From positions 248,001 through 312,000 of the forward strand of contig NZ_LT629732.1 in assembly GCF_900104745.1 (NCBI RefSeq): DNA of 64,000 bases. The letters are read 5' to 3'. Below, one piece after another: positions 54,810 to 63,413 of the stretch. The DNA comes from Actinopolymorpha singaporensis. GTDB lineage: Bacteria > Actinomycetota > Actinomycetes > Propionibacteriales > Actinopolymorphaceae. The translations under genes and the position numbers were made by a program. Positions within the stretch are counted from its first letter, which is position 1. Each line of letters starts with the position of its first letter. Below the pieces are notes generated by a model that had not been told where the DNA came from, did no database searches, and saw nothing but the letters and a program-made list of their open reading frames with translations.

Positions 54810-56207
54810 ATGGTCATGCCGGCAGCACGCATCTCGCGCCGACGGGCGATCCAGGCCCTCGGCGGGCTTGGCCTGGGCGCGATGGGCCTCCTCACCGGAG
54901 GTTGCACGTTCACCAAGGGCACGCCGCCCATCACCGACGTCGGTCTGGACAAGAAGCCGGCTCCGGGTCGCAAGACGAACATCGAGATCTACAGCGTCTG
55001 GGGTTCGACGGTCGGAGCGGGGATGGTCAAACTCGCGACGCTCTTCGAGCAGGCCCAGCCGGACATCGGCGTTCGGGTCACCTACGCACCGGCCGGGATG
55101 GGCGGCGGAGCGGTCCAGCAGAAGCTGTTCACCGCCATCGCCGGTGGCAACCCGCCCGACATCGGGCAGCTCGTTCCGTCCCAGGCACCGCAGTGGGTCG
55201 AGCTCGGCATCATGACCGACCTCACCGATCGCTACCGCGCCGCGGGCCTTTCCAAGGACGACTTCTTCCCGCCGGTCTGGGAGAGCATCACCTACCAGGA
55301 CAAGGTCTGGCAGATGCAGTGGGACGCCGACCCGAACTTCCCCTTCTTCTGGAACAAGCAGGTTTTCGAGGACGCCGGCCTGGACCCGGAAAAGCCGCCG
55401 AAGACGCTGGACGAGGTCGACGAGTACTCCGCGAAGATCCTGAAGAAGTCGGGTGCCAACGTCACCAGGATCGGCATGATCCCGTGGGACTCCTACGGCT
55501 ACTCCAACTCGCTGTTCACGTGGGGCTTCGGTTTCGGCGCGGAGTTCTACGACAAGGAACGCGAGGAGGTGACCCCCGACCACGAGTACGCCGTGAAGGC
55601 GCTGGAGTGGATCGTCAGGTACGCGAAGTCTGTAGGCGGCGCGGACCGGGTGACGGTGACCCCGCCGGGCCTGCAGCTGCACCCGTTCAGCACCGGCAAC
55701 ATCGGCATGGCCCCGCTGGTCGCACCGAACTACCGCGACATCAAGACCAACGTCAAGGACATGAAGATCGGCGCCGCCCTCCTTCCGTTCGAGCCGCCCG
55801 GGGCGAAGGCCCCTGGCGCCGGTGCCTGGATCGGCGGCTGGGGGATGTTCATCCCGGCGACCGCCCGGCACAAGGACGAGGCCTGGGAGTTCATGCGCTG
55901 GGCCGGCGCCACCGACGAGGGCACCAAGGCCCAGTGGGAGACGATCGGGTTCCCGCCCGGCTACCGCAAGGCCGCGGTCCTGGCCGAGATCCGCGACGAC
56001 CCGGTGATGGCGCCGTTCTACGACGTCCTCACCACCGCCACCAACATCCGGCCGCCGGTGCCGGTGGCCGACTTCTACTTCACCCAGCTCGACGAGCAGA
56101 TCAGCAACGCCGTGCTCGGCTTGAGCACACCACTGCAGGCCCTGCGCACGGTCAAGGAGAACGTCATGGGCGAGTGGGACAGGTTCCGTAAGGAGGTCGA
56201 GGCATGA
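54810..56207 (+). CDS. ABC sugar transporter substrate-binding lipoprotein (family 1)
   Basis: A 465-residue receptor with an N-terminal twin-arginine motif (SRRRAIQ) leading into a lipobox (LTGGC, cysteine near residue 32), so probably Tat-exported and lipid-anchored. The mature part has family 1 features (NIEIYSVWGSTVGAGMVKLA; GGNPPDIGQL; WIGGWGMFIPATARHKDEAW). AAGGAG precedes ATG 54810. It is the first gene of a three-gene operon with two permeases; the ATPase (typically a shared MsiK-type) is absent. Confidence 0.92.
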   Translation: MVMPAARISRRRAIQALGGLGLGAMGLLTGGCTFTKGTPPITDVGLDKKPAPGRKTNIEIYSVWGSTVGAGMVKLATLFEQAQPDIGVRVTYAPAGMGGGAVQQKLFTAIAGGNPPDIGQLVPSQAPQWVELGIMTDLTDRYRAAGLSKDDFFPPVWESITYQDKVWQMQWDADPNFPFFWNKQVFEDAGLDPEKPPKTLDEVDEYSAKILKKSGANVTRIGMIPWDSYGYSNSLFTWGFGFGAEFYDKEREEVTPDHEYAVKALEWIVRYAKSVGGADRVTVTPPGLQLHPFSTGNIGMAPLVAPNYRDIKTNVKDMKIGAALLPFEPPGAKAPGAGAWIGGWGMFIPATARHKDEAWEFMRWAGATDEGTKAQWETIGFPPGYRKAAVLAEIRDDPVMAPFYDVLTTATNIRPPVPVADFYFTQLDEQISNAVLGLSTPLQALRTVKENVMGEWDRFRKEVEA

Positions 56208-57154
56208 CCACGACCACCGCACCGTCGACGCCGGCCGGTGGCCGGTCTGCCACCAGACGGTCCACACGCACGCCCCAGCAACGCCGCAACTTCTTCTGGG
56301 GCCTGGTGTTCACCTCCCCGGCGATCATCGGGCTGCTGTGGTTCACCGCCTATCCGGTGCTGGTGTCGCTGTACTACAGCTTCACCTCGGCCACGATGAT
56401 GAAGCCCGCGGAGTGGCTCGGGCTCGGCAACTACGAGTCGCTGCTGTCGGACTCCTCCTGGTGGAGCTCGCTCGGCAACACCCTCTACTACATCGTGGTG
56501 AGCGTGCCGCTCGGCATCGCGGTGGCGTTGTTCCTCGCCATCCTGCTCAACCTGAACGTCCGCGGGCAGTCGATCTACCGGGTGATCTTCTACCTGCCGG
56601 CGATCGTCCCGCTGGTGGCTTCCGCGGTGGTGTGGTTGTACGTCTTCAACCCGCAGTACGGCGTCCTCAACACCGTCCTCGGGTGGTTCGGCATCACCGG
56701 GCCGGGCTGGCTGGCCAGCCCGGAGTGGGCGATGCCCGCGCTGATCATCTTCAGCACCTGGGGCGCGGGCAACCTGATGATCATCCTGCTGGCCGGCCTG
56801 CAGGACGTGCCGCAGGACCTGCACGACCAGGCCAAGGTGGACGGCGCGGGGGTGTTCCGGCGCTTCCGGCACGTGAGCCTGCCGTTCCTCAGCCCGCACC
56901 TGTTGTTCGCCCTGGTCACCGGTCTGATCGCGGGATTCCAGTTCTTCACCCCGGTGTTCGTGCTGACCAACGGAACCGGCGGCCCGGCGGGCAAGACCCT
57001 CGTCTCGGGGCTGTACCTGTACCAGAACGCGTTCCAGTTCTTCAAGGTCGGCTACGCGAGCGCGATCGCCTGGGTGCTGTTCATCATCGTCGGCCTCGGT
57101 ACCGCGCTCGTCTTCCGCCTGGTCGGCCGGCGCGTCTACTACGGCGGAGCATAG
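56204..57154 (+). CDS. Sugar ABC transporter permease (MalF type)
   Basis: A 316-residue permease with six transmembrane helices and the cytosolic EAA-type coupling motif (DQAKVDGAGVFRRFRHVSLPFLSP, near residue 210-235) that docks the ATPase. Its ATG overlaps the receptor stop codon (ATGA). The N-terminal ~25 residues are Arg/Thr-rich and cytosolic. Confidence 0.93.
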   Translation: MTTTTAPSTPAGGRSATRRSTRTPQQRRNFFWGLVFTSPAIIGLLWFTAYPVLVSLYYSFTSATMMKPAEWLGLGNYESLLSDSSWWSSLGNTLYYIVVSVPLGIAVALFLAILLNLNVRGQSIYRVIFYLPAIVPLVASAVVWLYVFNPQYGVLNTVLGWFGITGPGWLASPEWAMPALIIFSTWGAGNLMIILLAGLQDVPQDLHDQAKVDGAGVFRRFRHVSLPFLSPHLLFALVTGLIAGFQFFTPVFVLTNGTGGPAGKTLVSGLYLYQNAFQFFKVGYASAIAWVLFIIVGLGTALVFRLVGRRVYYGGA

Positions 57155-57169
57155 GAGGGCTGAGAAAAG

Positions 57170-58042
57170 ATGGCAGTCGCACAACGCACCGCCCTCCCCG
57201 CCCAACGCGGCGCGGGCTGGAACAAACTCGCCGAGAAGATCGTCGCGCACGCGTTCCTGATCGCGATCAGCGTGATCTTCATGGTGCCGTTCTTCTGGAT
57301 GGTCTCCGGCTCGATCAAGACCGGTGCCGACCTGAACGCCTTTCCGGTGGTGTGGTTTCCCAAGACGCTGACGCTTGAGAACTACATCGCCGGGCTGCAG
57401 GTGTTCCCGTTCGCCCGGTACCTGTTCAACACGCTGGTGATCTGCGCCTTCTCCATGCTCGGCGCGGCGCTGTCGAGCTCGTTCGTGGCGTACGGGCTGT
57501 CCCGGATCGAGTGGCGGTGGCGCACGCCGTTGTTCGTGGTGATCCTGTCCACGATGATGATCCCGTTCTACGTCACGATGGTGCCGCTGTTCACGATGTT
57601 CCGAGCGATCGGGTGGACCGACACCTATCTCCCGTTGATCGTTCCGCACTTCTTCGGCGTGCCGTTCTACATCTTCCTGCTCCGGCAGTTCTTCCTGAGC
57701 ATCCCGAAGGAGATGTCGGAGTCGGCCCGCATGGACGGCGCCAACGAGCTGGTCATCTACTGGCGGATCATCCTGCCGCTTGCCAAGCCGGCCTTGGCGG
57801 CGGTGGCGTTGTTCCAGTTCCTCACGTCCTGGAACGACCTGCTGGGCCCGCTGATCTACCTCAGCGACGCCGACAGCTACACGCTCTCGCTCGGACTGAC
57901 GTTCTTCCGCAGTGAGTACAGCTCGCAGTTCGGGCCGCTGATGGCGGCCAGCACGGTGGTGGTGATCCCGGTGATCGTGGTGTTCTTCTTCGCCCAGCGG
58001 ACGTTCATCCAGGGCATCACCCTCACCGGCGTGAAGGGCTGA
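57170..58042 (+). CDS. Sugar ABC transporter permease (MalG type)
   Basis: A 290-residue permease with six transmembrane helices and coupling motif SESARMDGANELVIYWRIILP near residues 183-203. It starts 15 bp after the first permease, with GGAGGG upstream. The pair forms the membrane channel for the sugar bound by the upstream lipoprotein. Confidence 0.93.
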   Translation: MAVAQRTALPAQRGAGWNKLAEKIVAHAFLIAISVIFMVPFFWMVSGSIKTGADLNAFPVVWFPKTLTLENYIAGLQVFPFARYLFNTLVICAFSMLGAALSSSFVAYGLSRIEWRWRTPLFVVILSTMMIPFYVTMVPLFTMFRAIGWTDTYLPLIVPHFFGVPFYIFLLRQFFLSIPKEMSESARMDGANELVIYWRIILPLAKPALAAVALFQFLTSWNDLLGPLIYLSDADSYTLSLGLTFFRSEYSSQFGPLMAASTVVVIPVIVVFFFAQRTFIQGITLTGVKG

Positions 58043-58144
58043 CCGCGGCCGGCCTCGGCCGAACCTCGGGCAGTCGTCAACCCGAAGCTGCCACAACCTG
58101 TCCTGCCACCTCCTGAAAGAGCCAGAACCCGAAGCAGGAACGAC

Positions 58145-58178
58145 GAACGCCCGGCCGAGACCATTCGGCCGGGCGTTC
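58145..58178 (+). terminator. Terminator of the sugar ABC operon
   Basis: A perfect 14-bp stem (GAACGCCCGGCCGA/TCGGCCGGGCGTTC), 6-nt loop, followed shortly by CTTTT, 103 bp after the last permease stop codon. Between this and 58315 nothing further is seen. Confidence 0.8.
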
Positions 58179-58314
58179 GCGTTGCGCTTTTCGTCACGCT
58201 CGGTGGTAATTCCGGCCCGATTCCCGGCCAACAAGGTCGATCACAACCTGGTAACGATCCCACACGGAATGCCGTTCGCCCTGGAAAGCCCTCTCCGAGC
58301 ACGGAGCCCTCACC

Positions 58315-58357
58315 AAAAAAACCGCTGGGCGGATGCCGTCTGGCACCCGCCCAGCGG
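58315..58357 (-). terminator. Intrinsic terminator of the LuxR-type gene
   Basis: On the minus strand an 11-bp stem (CCGCTGGGCGG/CCGCCCAGCGG), with an inner TGCC/GGCA extension, is followed by seven consecutive T residues: the only classical hairpin-plus-T-run terminator in the window. It lies 90 bp beyond the regulator stop codon. Confidence 0.9.
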
Positions 58358-58446
58358 GAGGTTCGGTAGGCGACCGACGGGCCGAGCGCTTCGTTGCGCT
58401 GCGACTCGCCGGCGCGGGGAGAGCTGCTTCGAACCCTGCTGGGGTT

Positions 58447-58800
58447 CTAGATCAGCCCGTTCCTCGCGGCCCAAGCGACGACCTGAATCGGCGCCCGGGC
58501 ACCGAGTCGGTCGCAGAGCGCCCGCGAACGCCGGCGCACCGTCCGATCGGAAAGCGCTAGCCGACGCGCGATGGCTTCCACCGGAAGCCCGTCGGCCAGC
58601 AGTGCCAGGAGCCTGATCTCGTCGTCGGTCACACGGCGCCGTAGATCGGTCGTCGTCGTGACGTGACTTGGAACGTGACTCGGAACATGACTGGGAACAT
58701 TGTGATGCGTCGTGGTGACAGCTGGCGCACTATAGATGCCCTCATTGGCGACACCAGCCGGTCGAAGAGCCCTCACTACGCCATGGCTGAGATCTGACAT
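58447..58800 (-). CDS. Small LuxR-type helix-turn-helix regulator
   Basis: A 117-residue protein whose last ~60 residues are a LuxR/GerE HTH (DDEIRLLALLADGLPVEAIARRLALSDRTVRRRSRALCDRLGA), with the hydrophobic VVAWAARNGLI end. The N-terminal part holds three PSHV repeats from a 12-bp tandem repeat; there is no receiver or sensor domain. The frame is open to a GTG at 58887, but the promoter at 58890-58918 would start transcription at or past that codon. ATG 58806 or 58800 is therefore preferred (GAAGGCGG lies 6 nt before 58800). It lies between the ABC operon and the ThuA locus and may regulate either. Confidence 0.78.
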   Translation of the reverse strand: MSDLSHGVVRALRPAGVANEGIYSAPAVTTTHHNVPSHVPSHVPSHVTTTTDLRRRVTDDEIRLLALLADGLPVEAIARRLALSDRTVRRRSRALCDRLGARAPIQVVAWAARNGLI

Positions 58801-58811
58801 GCCCATCCGCC

Positions 58812-58851
58812 TTCGCGTTGACCCCGTACCCTGCGTTCGCGTTAACCCCGT
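58812..58851. promoter_or_regulatory. Direct repeats in the LuxR-type gene leader
   Basis: TTCGCGTTGACCCCGT (58812-58827) and TTCGCGTTAACCCCGT (58836-58851) differ at one base and are 24 bp apart, between the promoter and the start codon. They are candidate autoregulatory binding sites. Confidence 0.55.
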
Positions 58852-58889
58852 GTTAAAAGAAGCGGCCTGAGTCGTTTCAATGTCCACCT

Positions 58890-58918
58890 AAGGTACGGGC
58901 GCCGCATCGCCTAGTCAA
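58890..58918 (-). promoter_or_regulatory. Promoter of the LuxR-type gene
   Basis: On the minus strand TTGACT (58918-58913), a 17-bp spacer and TACCTT (58895-58890). The ~220 bp from here to the hairpin at 59141 hold no recognisable gene. Confidence 0.7.
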
Positions 58919-59140
58919 CGGTCGGACGCACGCTGTTCCCGACTACTTCCCGCTATCAATAAACGCTTCGTGAGCGCGCGAACTCGCCTTGTCACGTTGG
59001 GTTCGTTTCCTGCAGGTAACACCGATCAAGCTACGCGGACACCGTCCGATGACTGCCGTTCCACGCCCGGTCACCTCGACGCGTGACCGCCGCGAAGTCC
59101 GTCCCGCACCCCCTTCCGGATGCGGACACCGGAAAGCCGA

Positions 59141-59170
59141 CGGCCCCCACACCGTGTGGTGTGGGGGCCG
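59141..59170. terminator. Terminator hairpin after the ThuA / Gfo operon
   Basis: A perfect 13-bp stem (CGGCCCCCACACC/GGTGTGGGGGCCG) with a GTGT loop, 37 bp beyond the oxidoreductase stop codon. Confidence 0.8.
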
Positions 59171-59207
59171 TTGGTGGCGTCGTGCGTCGAACGCTTCAGG
59201 CCGCGGC

Positions 59208-60308
59208 TCAGGCCACGTCGGGGGTCGCACCTTCCGGTACGGCCGCCGGGCGCTCCACCGTGCTCTCCACCTCGACCGGGGCGCCGCCCCGGGTGCCGGA
59301 CTCGAGCAGCGACTCCATCACGTCGAGCACGTGGTAGGCGAGCTCGCCGCTGGCCCGGTGCCGTCCGCCGTCGCGGATCGCCCGTGCCATGTCGGCCAGG
59401 CCGTAGCCGCGGCCGGAGTCGGCGTACCCGCCGGCCACCTGCGCCACCGACCACTCGTGGCTGCCGGGCTTGAACACCTCGACGTCACCGGCGAACGTGT
59501 TCGGGTCGGGCACCGACAGCGAGCCCTCGCTGCCGTAGACCTCGATGCGGGGCAGCTTGGCACCCCACACGTCGAAACTGGTGACGATCGAGGTGAGGAC
59601 ACCGGACTCGTGCTCGAGGACGCCGGTCACGTGCGTGTCCACCTCGACGGTGAACGTCGTCCCCTCCTTGGGACCACTGCCGACAGTGCGCTCCTGCCGG
59701 GCCCGGCCGACCCGCCCGGTCACCCGGGCGATCGGGCCGAGCAGGTTGATCAGCGCGCTGAGGTAGTAGGGGCCCATGTCCAGCAGCGGGCCGCCGCCCG
59801 GCTTGTAGTAGAACTCCGGGTCCGGGTGCCACGGCTCGGGGCCGGGGCTGACGAAGAACGCGGTCGCCGCGATCGGCTGGCCGATCTCCCCGCGGTCGAG
59901 CAGGGCCCGGGCGGTCTGTGTACCGGTGCCGAGCACGGTGTCGGGCGCGCAGCCGATCCGCAGGCCGGCCTGGGCGGCGGCGTCGAGCAGCGGCCGCGCC
60001 TCCTGCCGGGTCACCGCCAGCGGCTTCTCGCCGTAGACGTGCTTGCCCGCACCGAGGGCGGCCAAGGTCACCGAGGCGTGTGCGGCCGGGATGGTGAGGT
60101 TGAGGATGGCCTCCACCTCCTCGTCGGCGTACAGCTCGTCGGGAGTCATCGCCCGGACGCCGTACTTTTCGCCGGCGGCCTTGGCCCGCGAGATGTCCAG
60201 ATCGGCGGCGGCGACGACCTCGGTCCCCGGCAGCTTGGCCAGGTGCTCGAAGTACGTCCTGCTGATCGTGCCGGTGCCGACGACGCCAACCTTCAGCGGC
60301 TCGCCCAT
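59208..60308 (-). CDS. Gfo/Idh/MocA family oxidoreductase (ThuB-like position)
   Basis: A 366-residue intact family member: VGVVGTGTISRTYFEHL cofactor motif, catalytic VYGEKPLAV (lysine near residue 96), and C-terminal GGGPLLDMGPYYLSALINLLG. GAGAGGA precedes the ATG. It overlaps the upstream ThuA-domain gene by 16 bp. In rhizobia ThuB (same superfamily) with ThuA oxidises disaccharides such as trehalose to 3-keto forms; a comparable role is inferred from the pairing, not from diagnostic residues. Confidence 0.87.
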   Translation of the reverse strand: MGEPLKVGVVGTGTISRTYFEHLAKLPGTEVVAAADLDISRAKAAGEKYGVRAMTPDELYADEEVEAILNLTIPAAHASVTLAALGAGKHVYGEKPLAVTRQEARPLLDAAAQAGLRIGCAPDTVLGTGTQTARALLDRGEIGQPIAATAFFVSPGPEPWHPDPEFYYKPGGGPLLDMGPYYLSALINLLGPIARVTGRVGRARQERTVGSGPKEGTTFTVEVDTHVTGVLEHESGVLTSIVTSFDVWGAKLPRIEVYGSEGSLSVPDPNTFAGDVEVFKPGSHEWSVAQVAGGYADSGRGYGLADMARAIRDGGRHRASGELAYHVLDVMESLLESGTRGGAPVEVESTVERPAAVPEGATPDVA

Positions 60309-60973
60309 AGCAGTCCTCTCTCGATGATCGTGCGAACCTCGGGGGTGTCGAGGTCGTCAAGCTTGTGGCCGACCGTACAGACGAAGACCCGGCCCGAACC
60401 CCAGGGCTTGGTCCACACGGCCGGCATGGTCACGCCGTCGATCCAGGGGTAGTCCGGGTGAGCGGCGAAGGTCGTGGACGCGAGCACGTCGATGCTCGGG
60501 TCCGCGTGTACGTAGTACTGCTCGGTGTGGACGGCAAACCGGTCGACACCCGCGACGATCGGGTGGTCGGCCCGCTCAGGAAGCACCCGGACCTCGTAGT
60601 CGACGAAGCCGCCCGGGTGGCAGATGAACTGCCCGCCGACCATGAAGTTGTACTCGAGGTCGGCCCGGAAGGCGTCGGCGATGCCGCCGTGCCAGCCGGC
60701 GAGCCCGGTGCCCGCCCGGACGGCCGTGTCCAGGCCCTTGCTCTGCTCGGGGGTGATCTGGCCCATCGTCCAGCACTGCACGATCAGGTCGGTCGAGGCG
60801 AGGAGGTCGGCGTCGAGGTAGGAGTCCAGGGTGTCGGAGACCTCCACGGTGTAACCGCTCTCCCGCAGGAACGGGACGAAGCGATCGGTTGCCTCCACGG
60901 GCACGTGGCCCTCCCAGCCTCCGCGTACGACCAGCGCGCGGCGCGATCCGGCGGGACCCGGCGATGTTGTCAC
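60293..60973 (-). CDS. ThuA domain protein
   Basis: A 226-residue ThuA-like protein with a class I glutamine amidotransferase-like fold (ALVVRGGWEGHVPVEAT; LIVQCWTMGQITPEQ; GLAGWHGGIADAF; GGQFICHPGG; TVGHKLDDLDTPEV). ThuA-type proteins are implicated in 3-keto-glycoside metabolism. The GTG at 60973 is preceded by AGGAGGAG. Its 3' end overlaps the next gene by 16 bp, giving a two-gene operon. Confidence 0.85.
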   Translation of the reverse strand: MTTSPGPAGSRRALVVRGGWEGHVPVEATDRFVPFLRESGYTVEVSDTLDSYLDADLLASTDLIVQCWTMGQITPEQSKGLDTAVRAGTGLAGWHGGIADAFRADLEYNFMVGGQFICHPGGFVDYEVRVLPERADHPIVAGVDRFAVHTEQYYVHADPSIDVLASTTFAAHPDYPWIDGVTMPAVWTKPWGSGRVFVCTVGHKLDDLDTPEVRTIIERGLLWASR

Positions 60974-61314
60974 GGGCGTCAGCTCCTCCTGTGCGAGCCC
61001 AAAAGCGAGGGCTTGACGGTATGGCGCGCGGTCACGCCCGGCAACGCCGCCCCCCTTCGCGTTCACCATGTGAGAACCGCTCCCGCGCGGGGTGTCCGGA
61101 GCTCGCCAGCAGCGGGTCCCGTTGGAGCGTTGGCGACCTGCGTCCTGCGGCAGGGGGCACGGCGTCCTGTGGCTGAAATGTGCCAGCGCGCTGCCGAACG
61201 GTTTACGACTGCCGGTGAGCATGGCCATACTCCCCGTCGACCGGGCCGCCGGCCTGCTCTCTCCCGTCGGCATGGTCTGTTCAACGTCTCCGCACGTGGT
61301 GCGCGTCGTCGTAG
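60974..61314. other. Gap upstream of ThuA gene
   Basis: This 341-bp stretch contains no convincing gene, terminator or operator; it should hold the promoter of the ThuA operon. Confidence 0.5.
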
Positions 61315-61798
61315 CGCTGGCGCCTGCACAACTTCGTCGCGGCGGCCTGCGGGTGTGGTTCGACCCTGGTGGCCGACTACCTGCCCACGCTCGGCCACAC
61401 CAGGACCGAGTACGTCACGGCCCGTCCGGACGTCGGCGTCCAGCCCAGCTGGCAGTACCTCTACGACAACCCCGGCGACGTGATGTACGCCCGGGACCTG
61501 CCGGCGTACCAGCTCGGGCAGCACACCGGCGAGGACTGGCTGGCCGCGCCGTTCTCCCCCGGGCCTGCCAACTCCGAGTTGACACTGAGCGGTGCGCGGC
61601 GGGCGAGCACGCGGTTCGGCGACACGCTGACCTACGACATCGCCCCCTGGACCGACTCGGCCGGGCACTGGACCCAGTCGCTCGGGCCGGCGACTCGCGG
61701 AGCCGGGGTCGGTGTCGTTGCGGGTCACCGCCGACGACGGGGCGGGCAGCACCGTTGACCAGACCCTGGTCCGGGCGTACCACCTGACCCACCGCTGA
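61315..61798 (+). pseudogene. C-terminal remnant of a secreted subtilase (S8), frameshifted
   Basis: From 61315 the frame reads WRLHNFVAAACG...TRTEYVTARPDVG...ENW-like segments ending ...GDTLTYDIAPWTDSAGHW near 61680. The natural C-terminus GSVSLRVTADDGAG then VDQTLVRAY follows in the +1 frame to the TGA at 61796. This order (RTEYVTARP, ERTGD-like strand, final VSLRV...QTLVRAY) resembles the extreme C-terminal region of large actinomycete subtilases. The protease domain, signal and start codon are absent and a stop lies just upstream, so this is a decayed fragment with a frameshift near 61690-61710. Confidence 0.6.
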
Positions 61799-61864
61799 GC
61801 GCCTGGCGCCGAGCACGGGCGGAGGGAAGCACGGGCGGGGAGCGGGCACCCCTAAGCTGAGCGG

Positions 61865-62689
61865 ATGCCCGCTCCCGCGTTCGAGGTCGTCTGCGAGGTC
61901 GAGCCGCCTGCGCGGCCGGACCTCGCCCACGTCCGCCGGCAGATCGAAGTGCTGGGTCCGGTCGCCGACGCCTTCCTGGCGCCGGACAACCATCTGGGCC
62001 GCGCCACGATCTCCAGCGTCGCCGTCGCGCACGAGATCCAGCGCGCCGGCGGCCGCGGGCTGGCCTGCCTGAACGCCCGGGACCGCAACCTGCTCGGCCT
62101 GCGCCGCGACCTCCTCACCGCGGCGGCGTACGGCGTCGAGCGGTTCGTGTTCGTCTACGGCGACAAGCCCACCTCCGGCAACCGGACCGGTGACCTGACG
62201 GTGCGCGCCATGCTGGAGGAGGTGAGGAGGTTCGCGGAGGAGCCGGAGCTACGGGGCGGCGGGTTCCGCGCGGGGGTCGCCGCCGGCCCGGGCCCCCTGC
62301 CGGCGTGGAAGCGGGCGGCGGACTTCGTGTTCACGCAGGTGGGGTTCGACGTGACCGGGCAGGTGCGCTGGCGGGAGACGCACGGCCCGGACTGCCCGGT
62401 GTACGCCGGGGTTCTCGTACTCTCCAGCGAGGCGATGGCCCGCCGGCTCGCGGCGAGCATCCCGGACCTGAACGTCCCCGAGGAGCTGATCCGCCGGGTC
62501 GGGCAGGACCGCCGGGCCGGTGTCGAGGCGGCGTGTGAACAGGTCGAGCGGATCCGGGACAGCGGCGCCTTCGACGGTGTTCACCTCGTCACCGGCGTGC
62601 GCTTCGGTCCGATGGCCGAGGAACTCACCCGACGCGGACTGGCACGTCCAGCGCAGAGCGGTCCCGGGCTCGGTCCAGCAGCACGGTGA
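61865..62689 (+). CDS. Methylenetetrahydrofolate reductase-like protein
   Basis: A 274-residue TIM-barrel protein of the MetF-like class: FEVVCEVEPPARPDL at the start, APDNHLGRATIS, GLACLNARDRNLLGLRRDLLTAAAYG and FVYGDKPTSG as in 5,10-methylenetetrahydrofolate reductase. Several MetF-like proteins have other folate or one-carbon roles, so activity is not certain. No strong ribosome binding site is seen. Its 3' end overlaps the convergent nucleotidyltransferase gene by 65 bp. Confidence 0.78.
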   Translation: MPAPAFEVVCEVEPPARPDLAHVRRQIEVLGPVADAFLAPDNHLGRATISSVAVAHEIQRAGGRGLACLNARDRNLLGLRRDLLTAAAYGVERFVFVYGDKPTSGNRTGDLTVRAMLEEVRRFAEEPELRGGGFRAGVAAGPGPLPAWKRAADFVFTQVGFDVTGQVRWRETHGPDCPVYAGVLVLSSEAMARRLAASIPDLNVPEELIRRVGQDRRAGVEAACEQVERIRDSGAFDGVHLVTGVRFGPMAEELTRRGLARPAQSGPGLGPAAR

Positions 62690-63413
62690 GTCCCGACCAG
62701 TCGGGCACGTAGTCGGGCCAGACCCGCGCGGCGAGCTCGTCGAAGAGTCCTGCCGAGGCGTCCACCAGGTCGAGCACGCTGTCCCGCCCGGAGTCCTGCT
62801 CGGGCATCAGGTCGAGGACGTGGTCCCAGACGTCGTTGCCGGCGCCGCCGAACCGGTGGTGCACGTCGTCTTCCGCGCGGTCGCGCAGGAGCATGGCGAG
62901 GACCAGGCACAGCCGGGGCAGTTCCAGCGCGAGGTGGCCGCCGATCAGCAGGTCGTCGCGAGCGTCCTTGGCCACGGCGAGCGCGGCGGTGAACCGGAAC
63001 TGGTGCACCAGGGCAGGTAGCTCCGCCTCGTCCGAACCAGGACCCTCGTGGCCCGCGGCACCCGCCTCGCTCACTGTCAGGTCGATCCGGCGCCGGTCGG
63101 CCGGAAGCACGTCCGGGTCGTCGACGGCACTGAGGTCGACCCGCCGCCCGTCGCGGAACACCGCCCGGACCAGGGCGCCGCCATCCCGGTCGGAGCACTG
63201 GAAGGTCCAGAGCGGGCCGAGGAACGCGAGCCAGTCCGGCGCCGCGATCTTGTGCGGGTCCTCACCGGCGACCACCAGTCCGATGTCGAGGTCGCTCCAC
63301 TCGTCGAGCTCACCACTCGCCCCGGAGCCGTACACCCAGGCCTGGGTGACCGCACGGTCGGCTGCGGCCGCCGCGGCGATGCGGTTCAGCGCGTCCGAAT
63401 GCCAGCTGCGCAT
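62625..63413 (-). CDS. Nucleotidyltransferase domain protein (aminoglycoside adenylyltransferase-like)
   Basis: A 262-residue protein with the polymerase-beta-type motif YGSGASGELDEWSDLDIGLVV (residues ~28-48) and a third acidic residue in RRVDLSAVDD. A C-terminal helical region contains LPRLCLVLAMLLRDRAEDDVH. This resembles AadA/AadE-like antibiotic nucleotidyltransferases, but resistance should not be assumed. ATG 63413 follows AAGGGGG; an upstream ATG at 63455 lacks a site. Confidence 0.8.
   Translation of the reverse strand: MRSWHSDALNRIAAAAAADRAVTQAWVYGSGASGELDEWSDLDIGLVVAGEDPHKIAAPDWLAFLGPLWTFQCSDRDGGALVRAVFRDGRRVDLSAVDDPDVLPADRRRIDLTVSEAGAAGHEGPGSDEAELPALVHQFRFTAALAVAKDARDDLLIGGHLALELPRLCLVLAMLLRDRAEDDVHHRFGGAGNDVWDHVLDLMPEQDSGRDSVLDLVDASAGLFDELAARVWPDYVPDWSGLTVLLDRARDRSALDVPVRVG

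Noticed and set aside
58801-58887. Upstream extension of the LuxR-type protein to GTG 58887
   Set aside because: The promoter at 58890-58918 would place the transcript start at or beyond this codon, no ribosome binding site is present, and the extension shows no conserved features.
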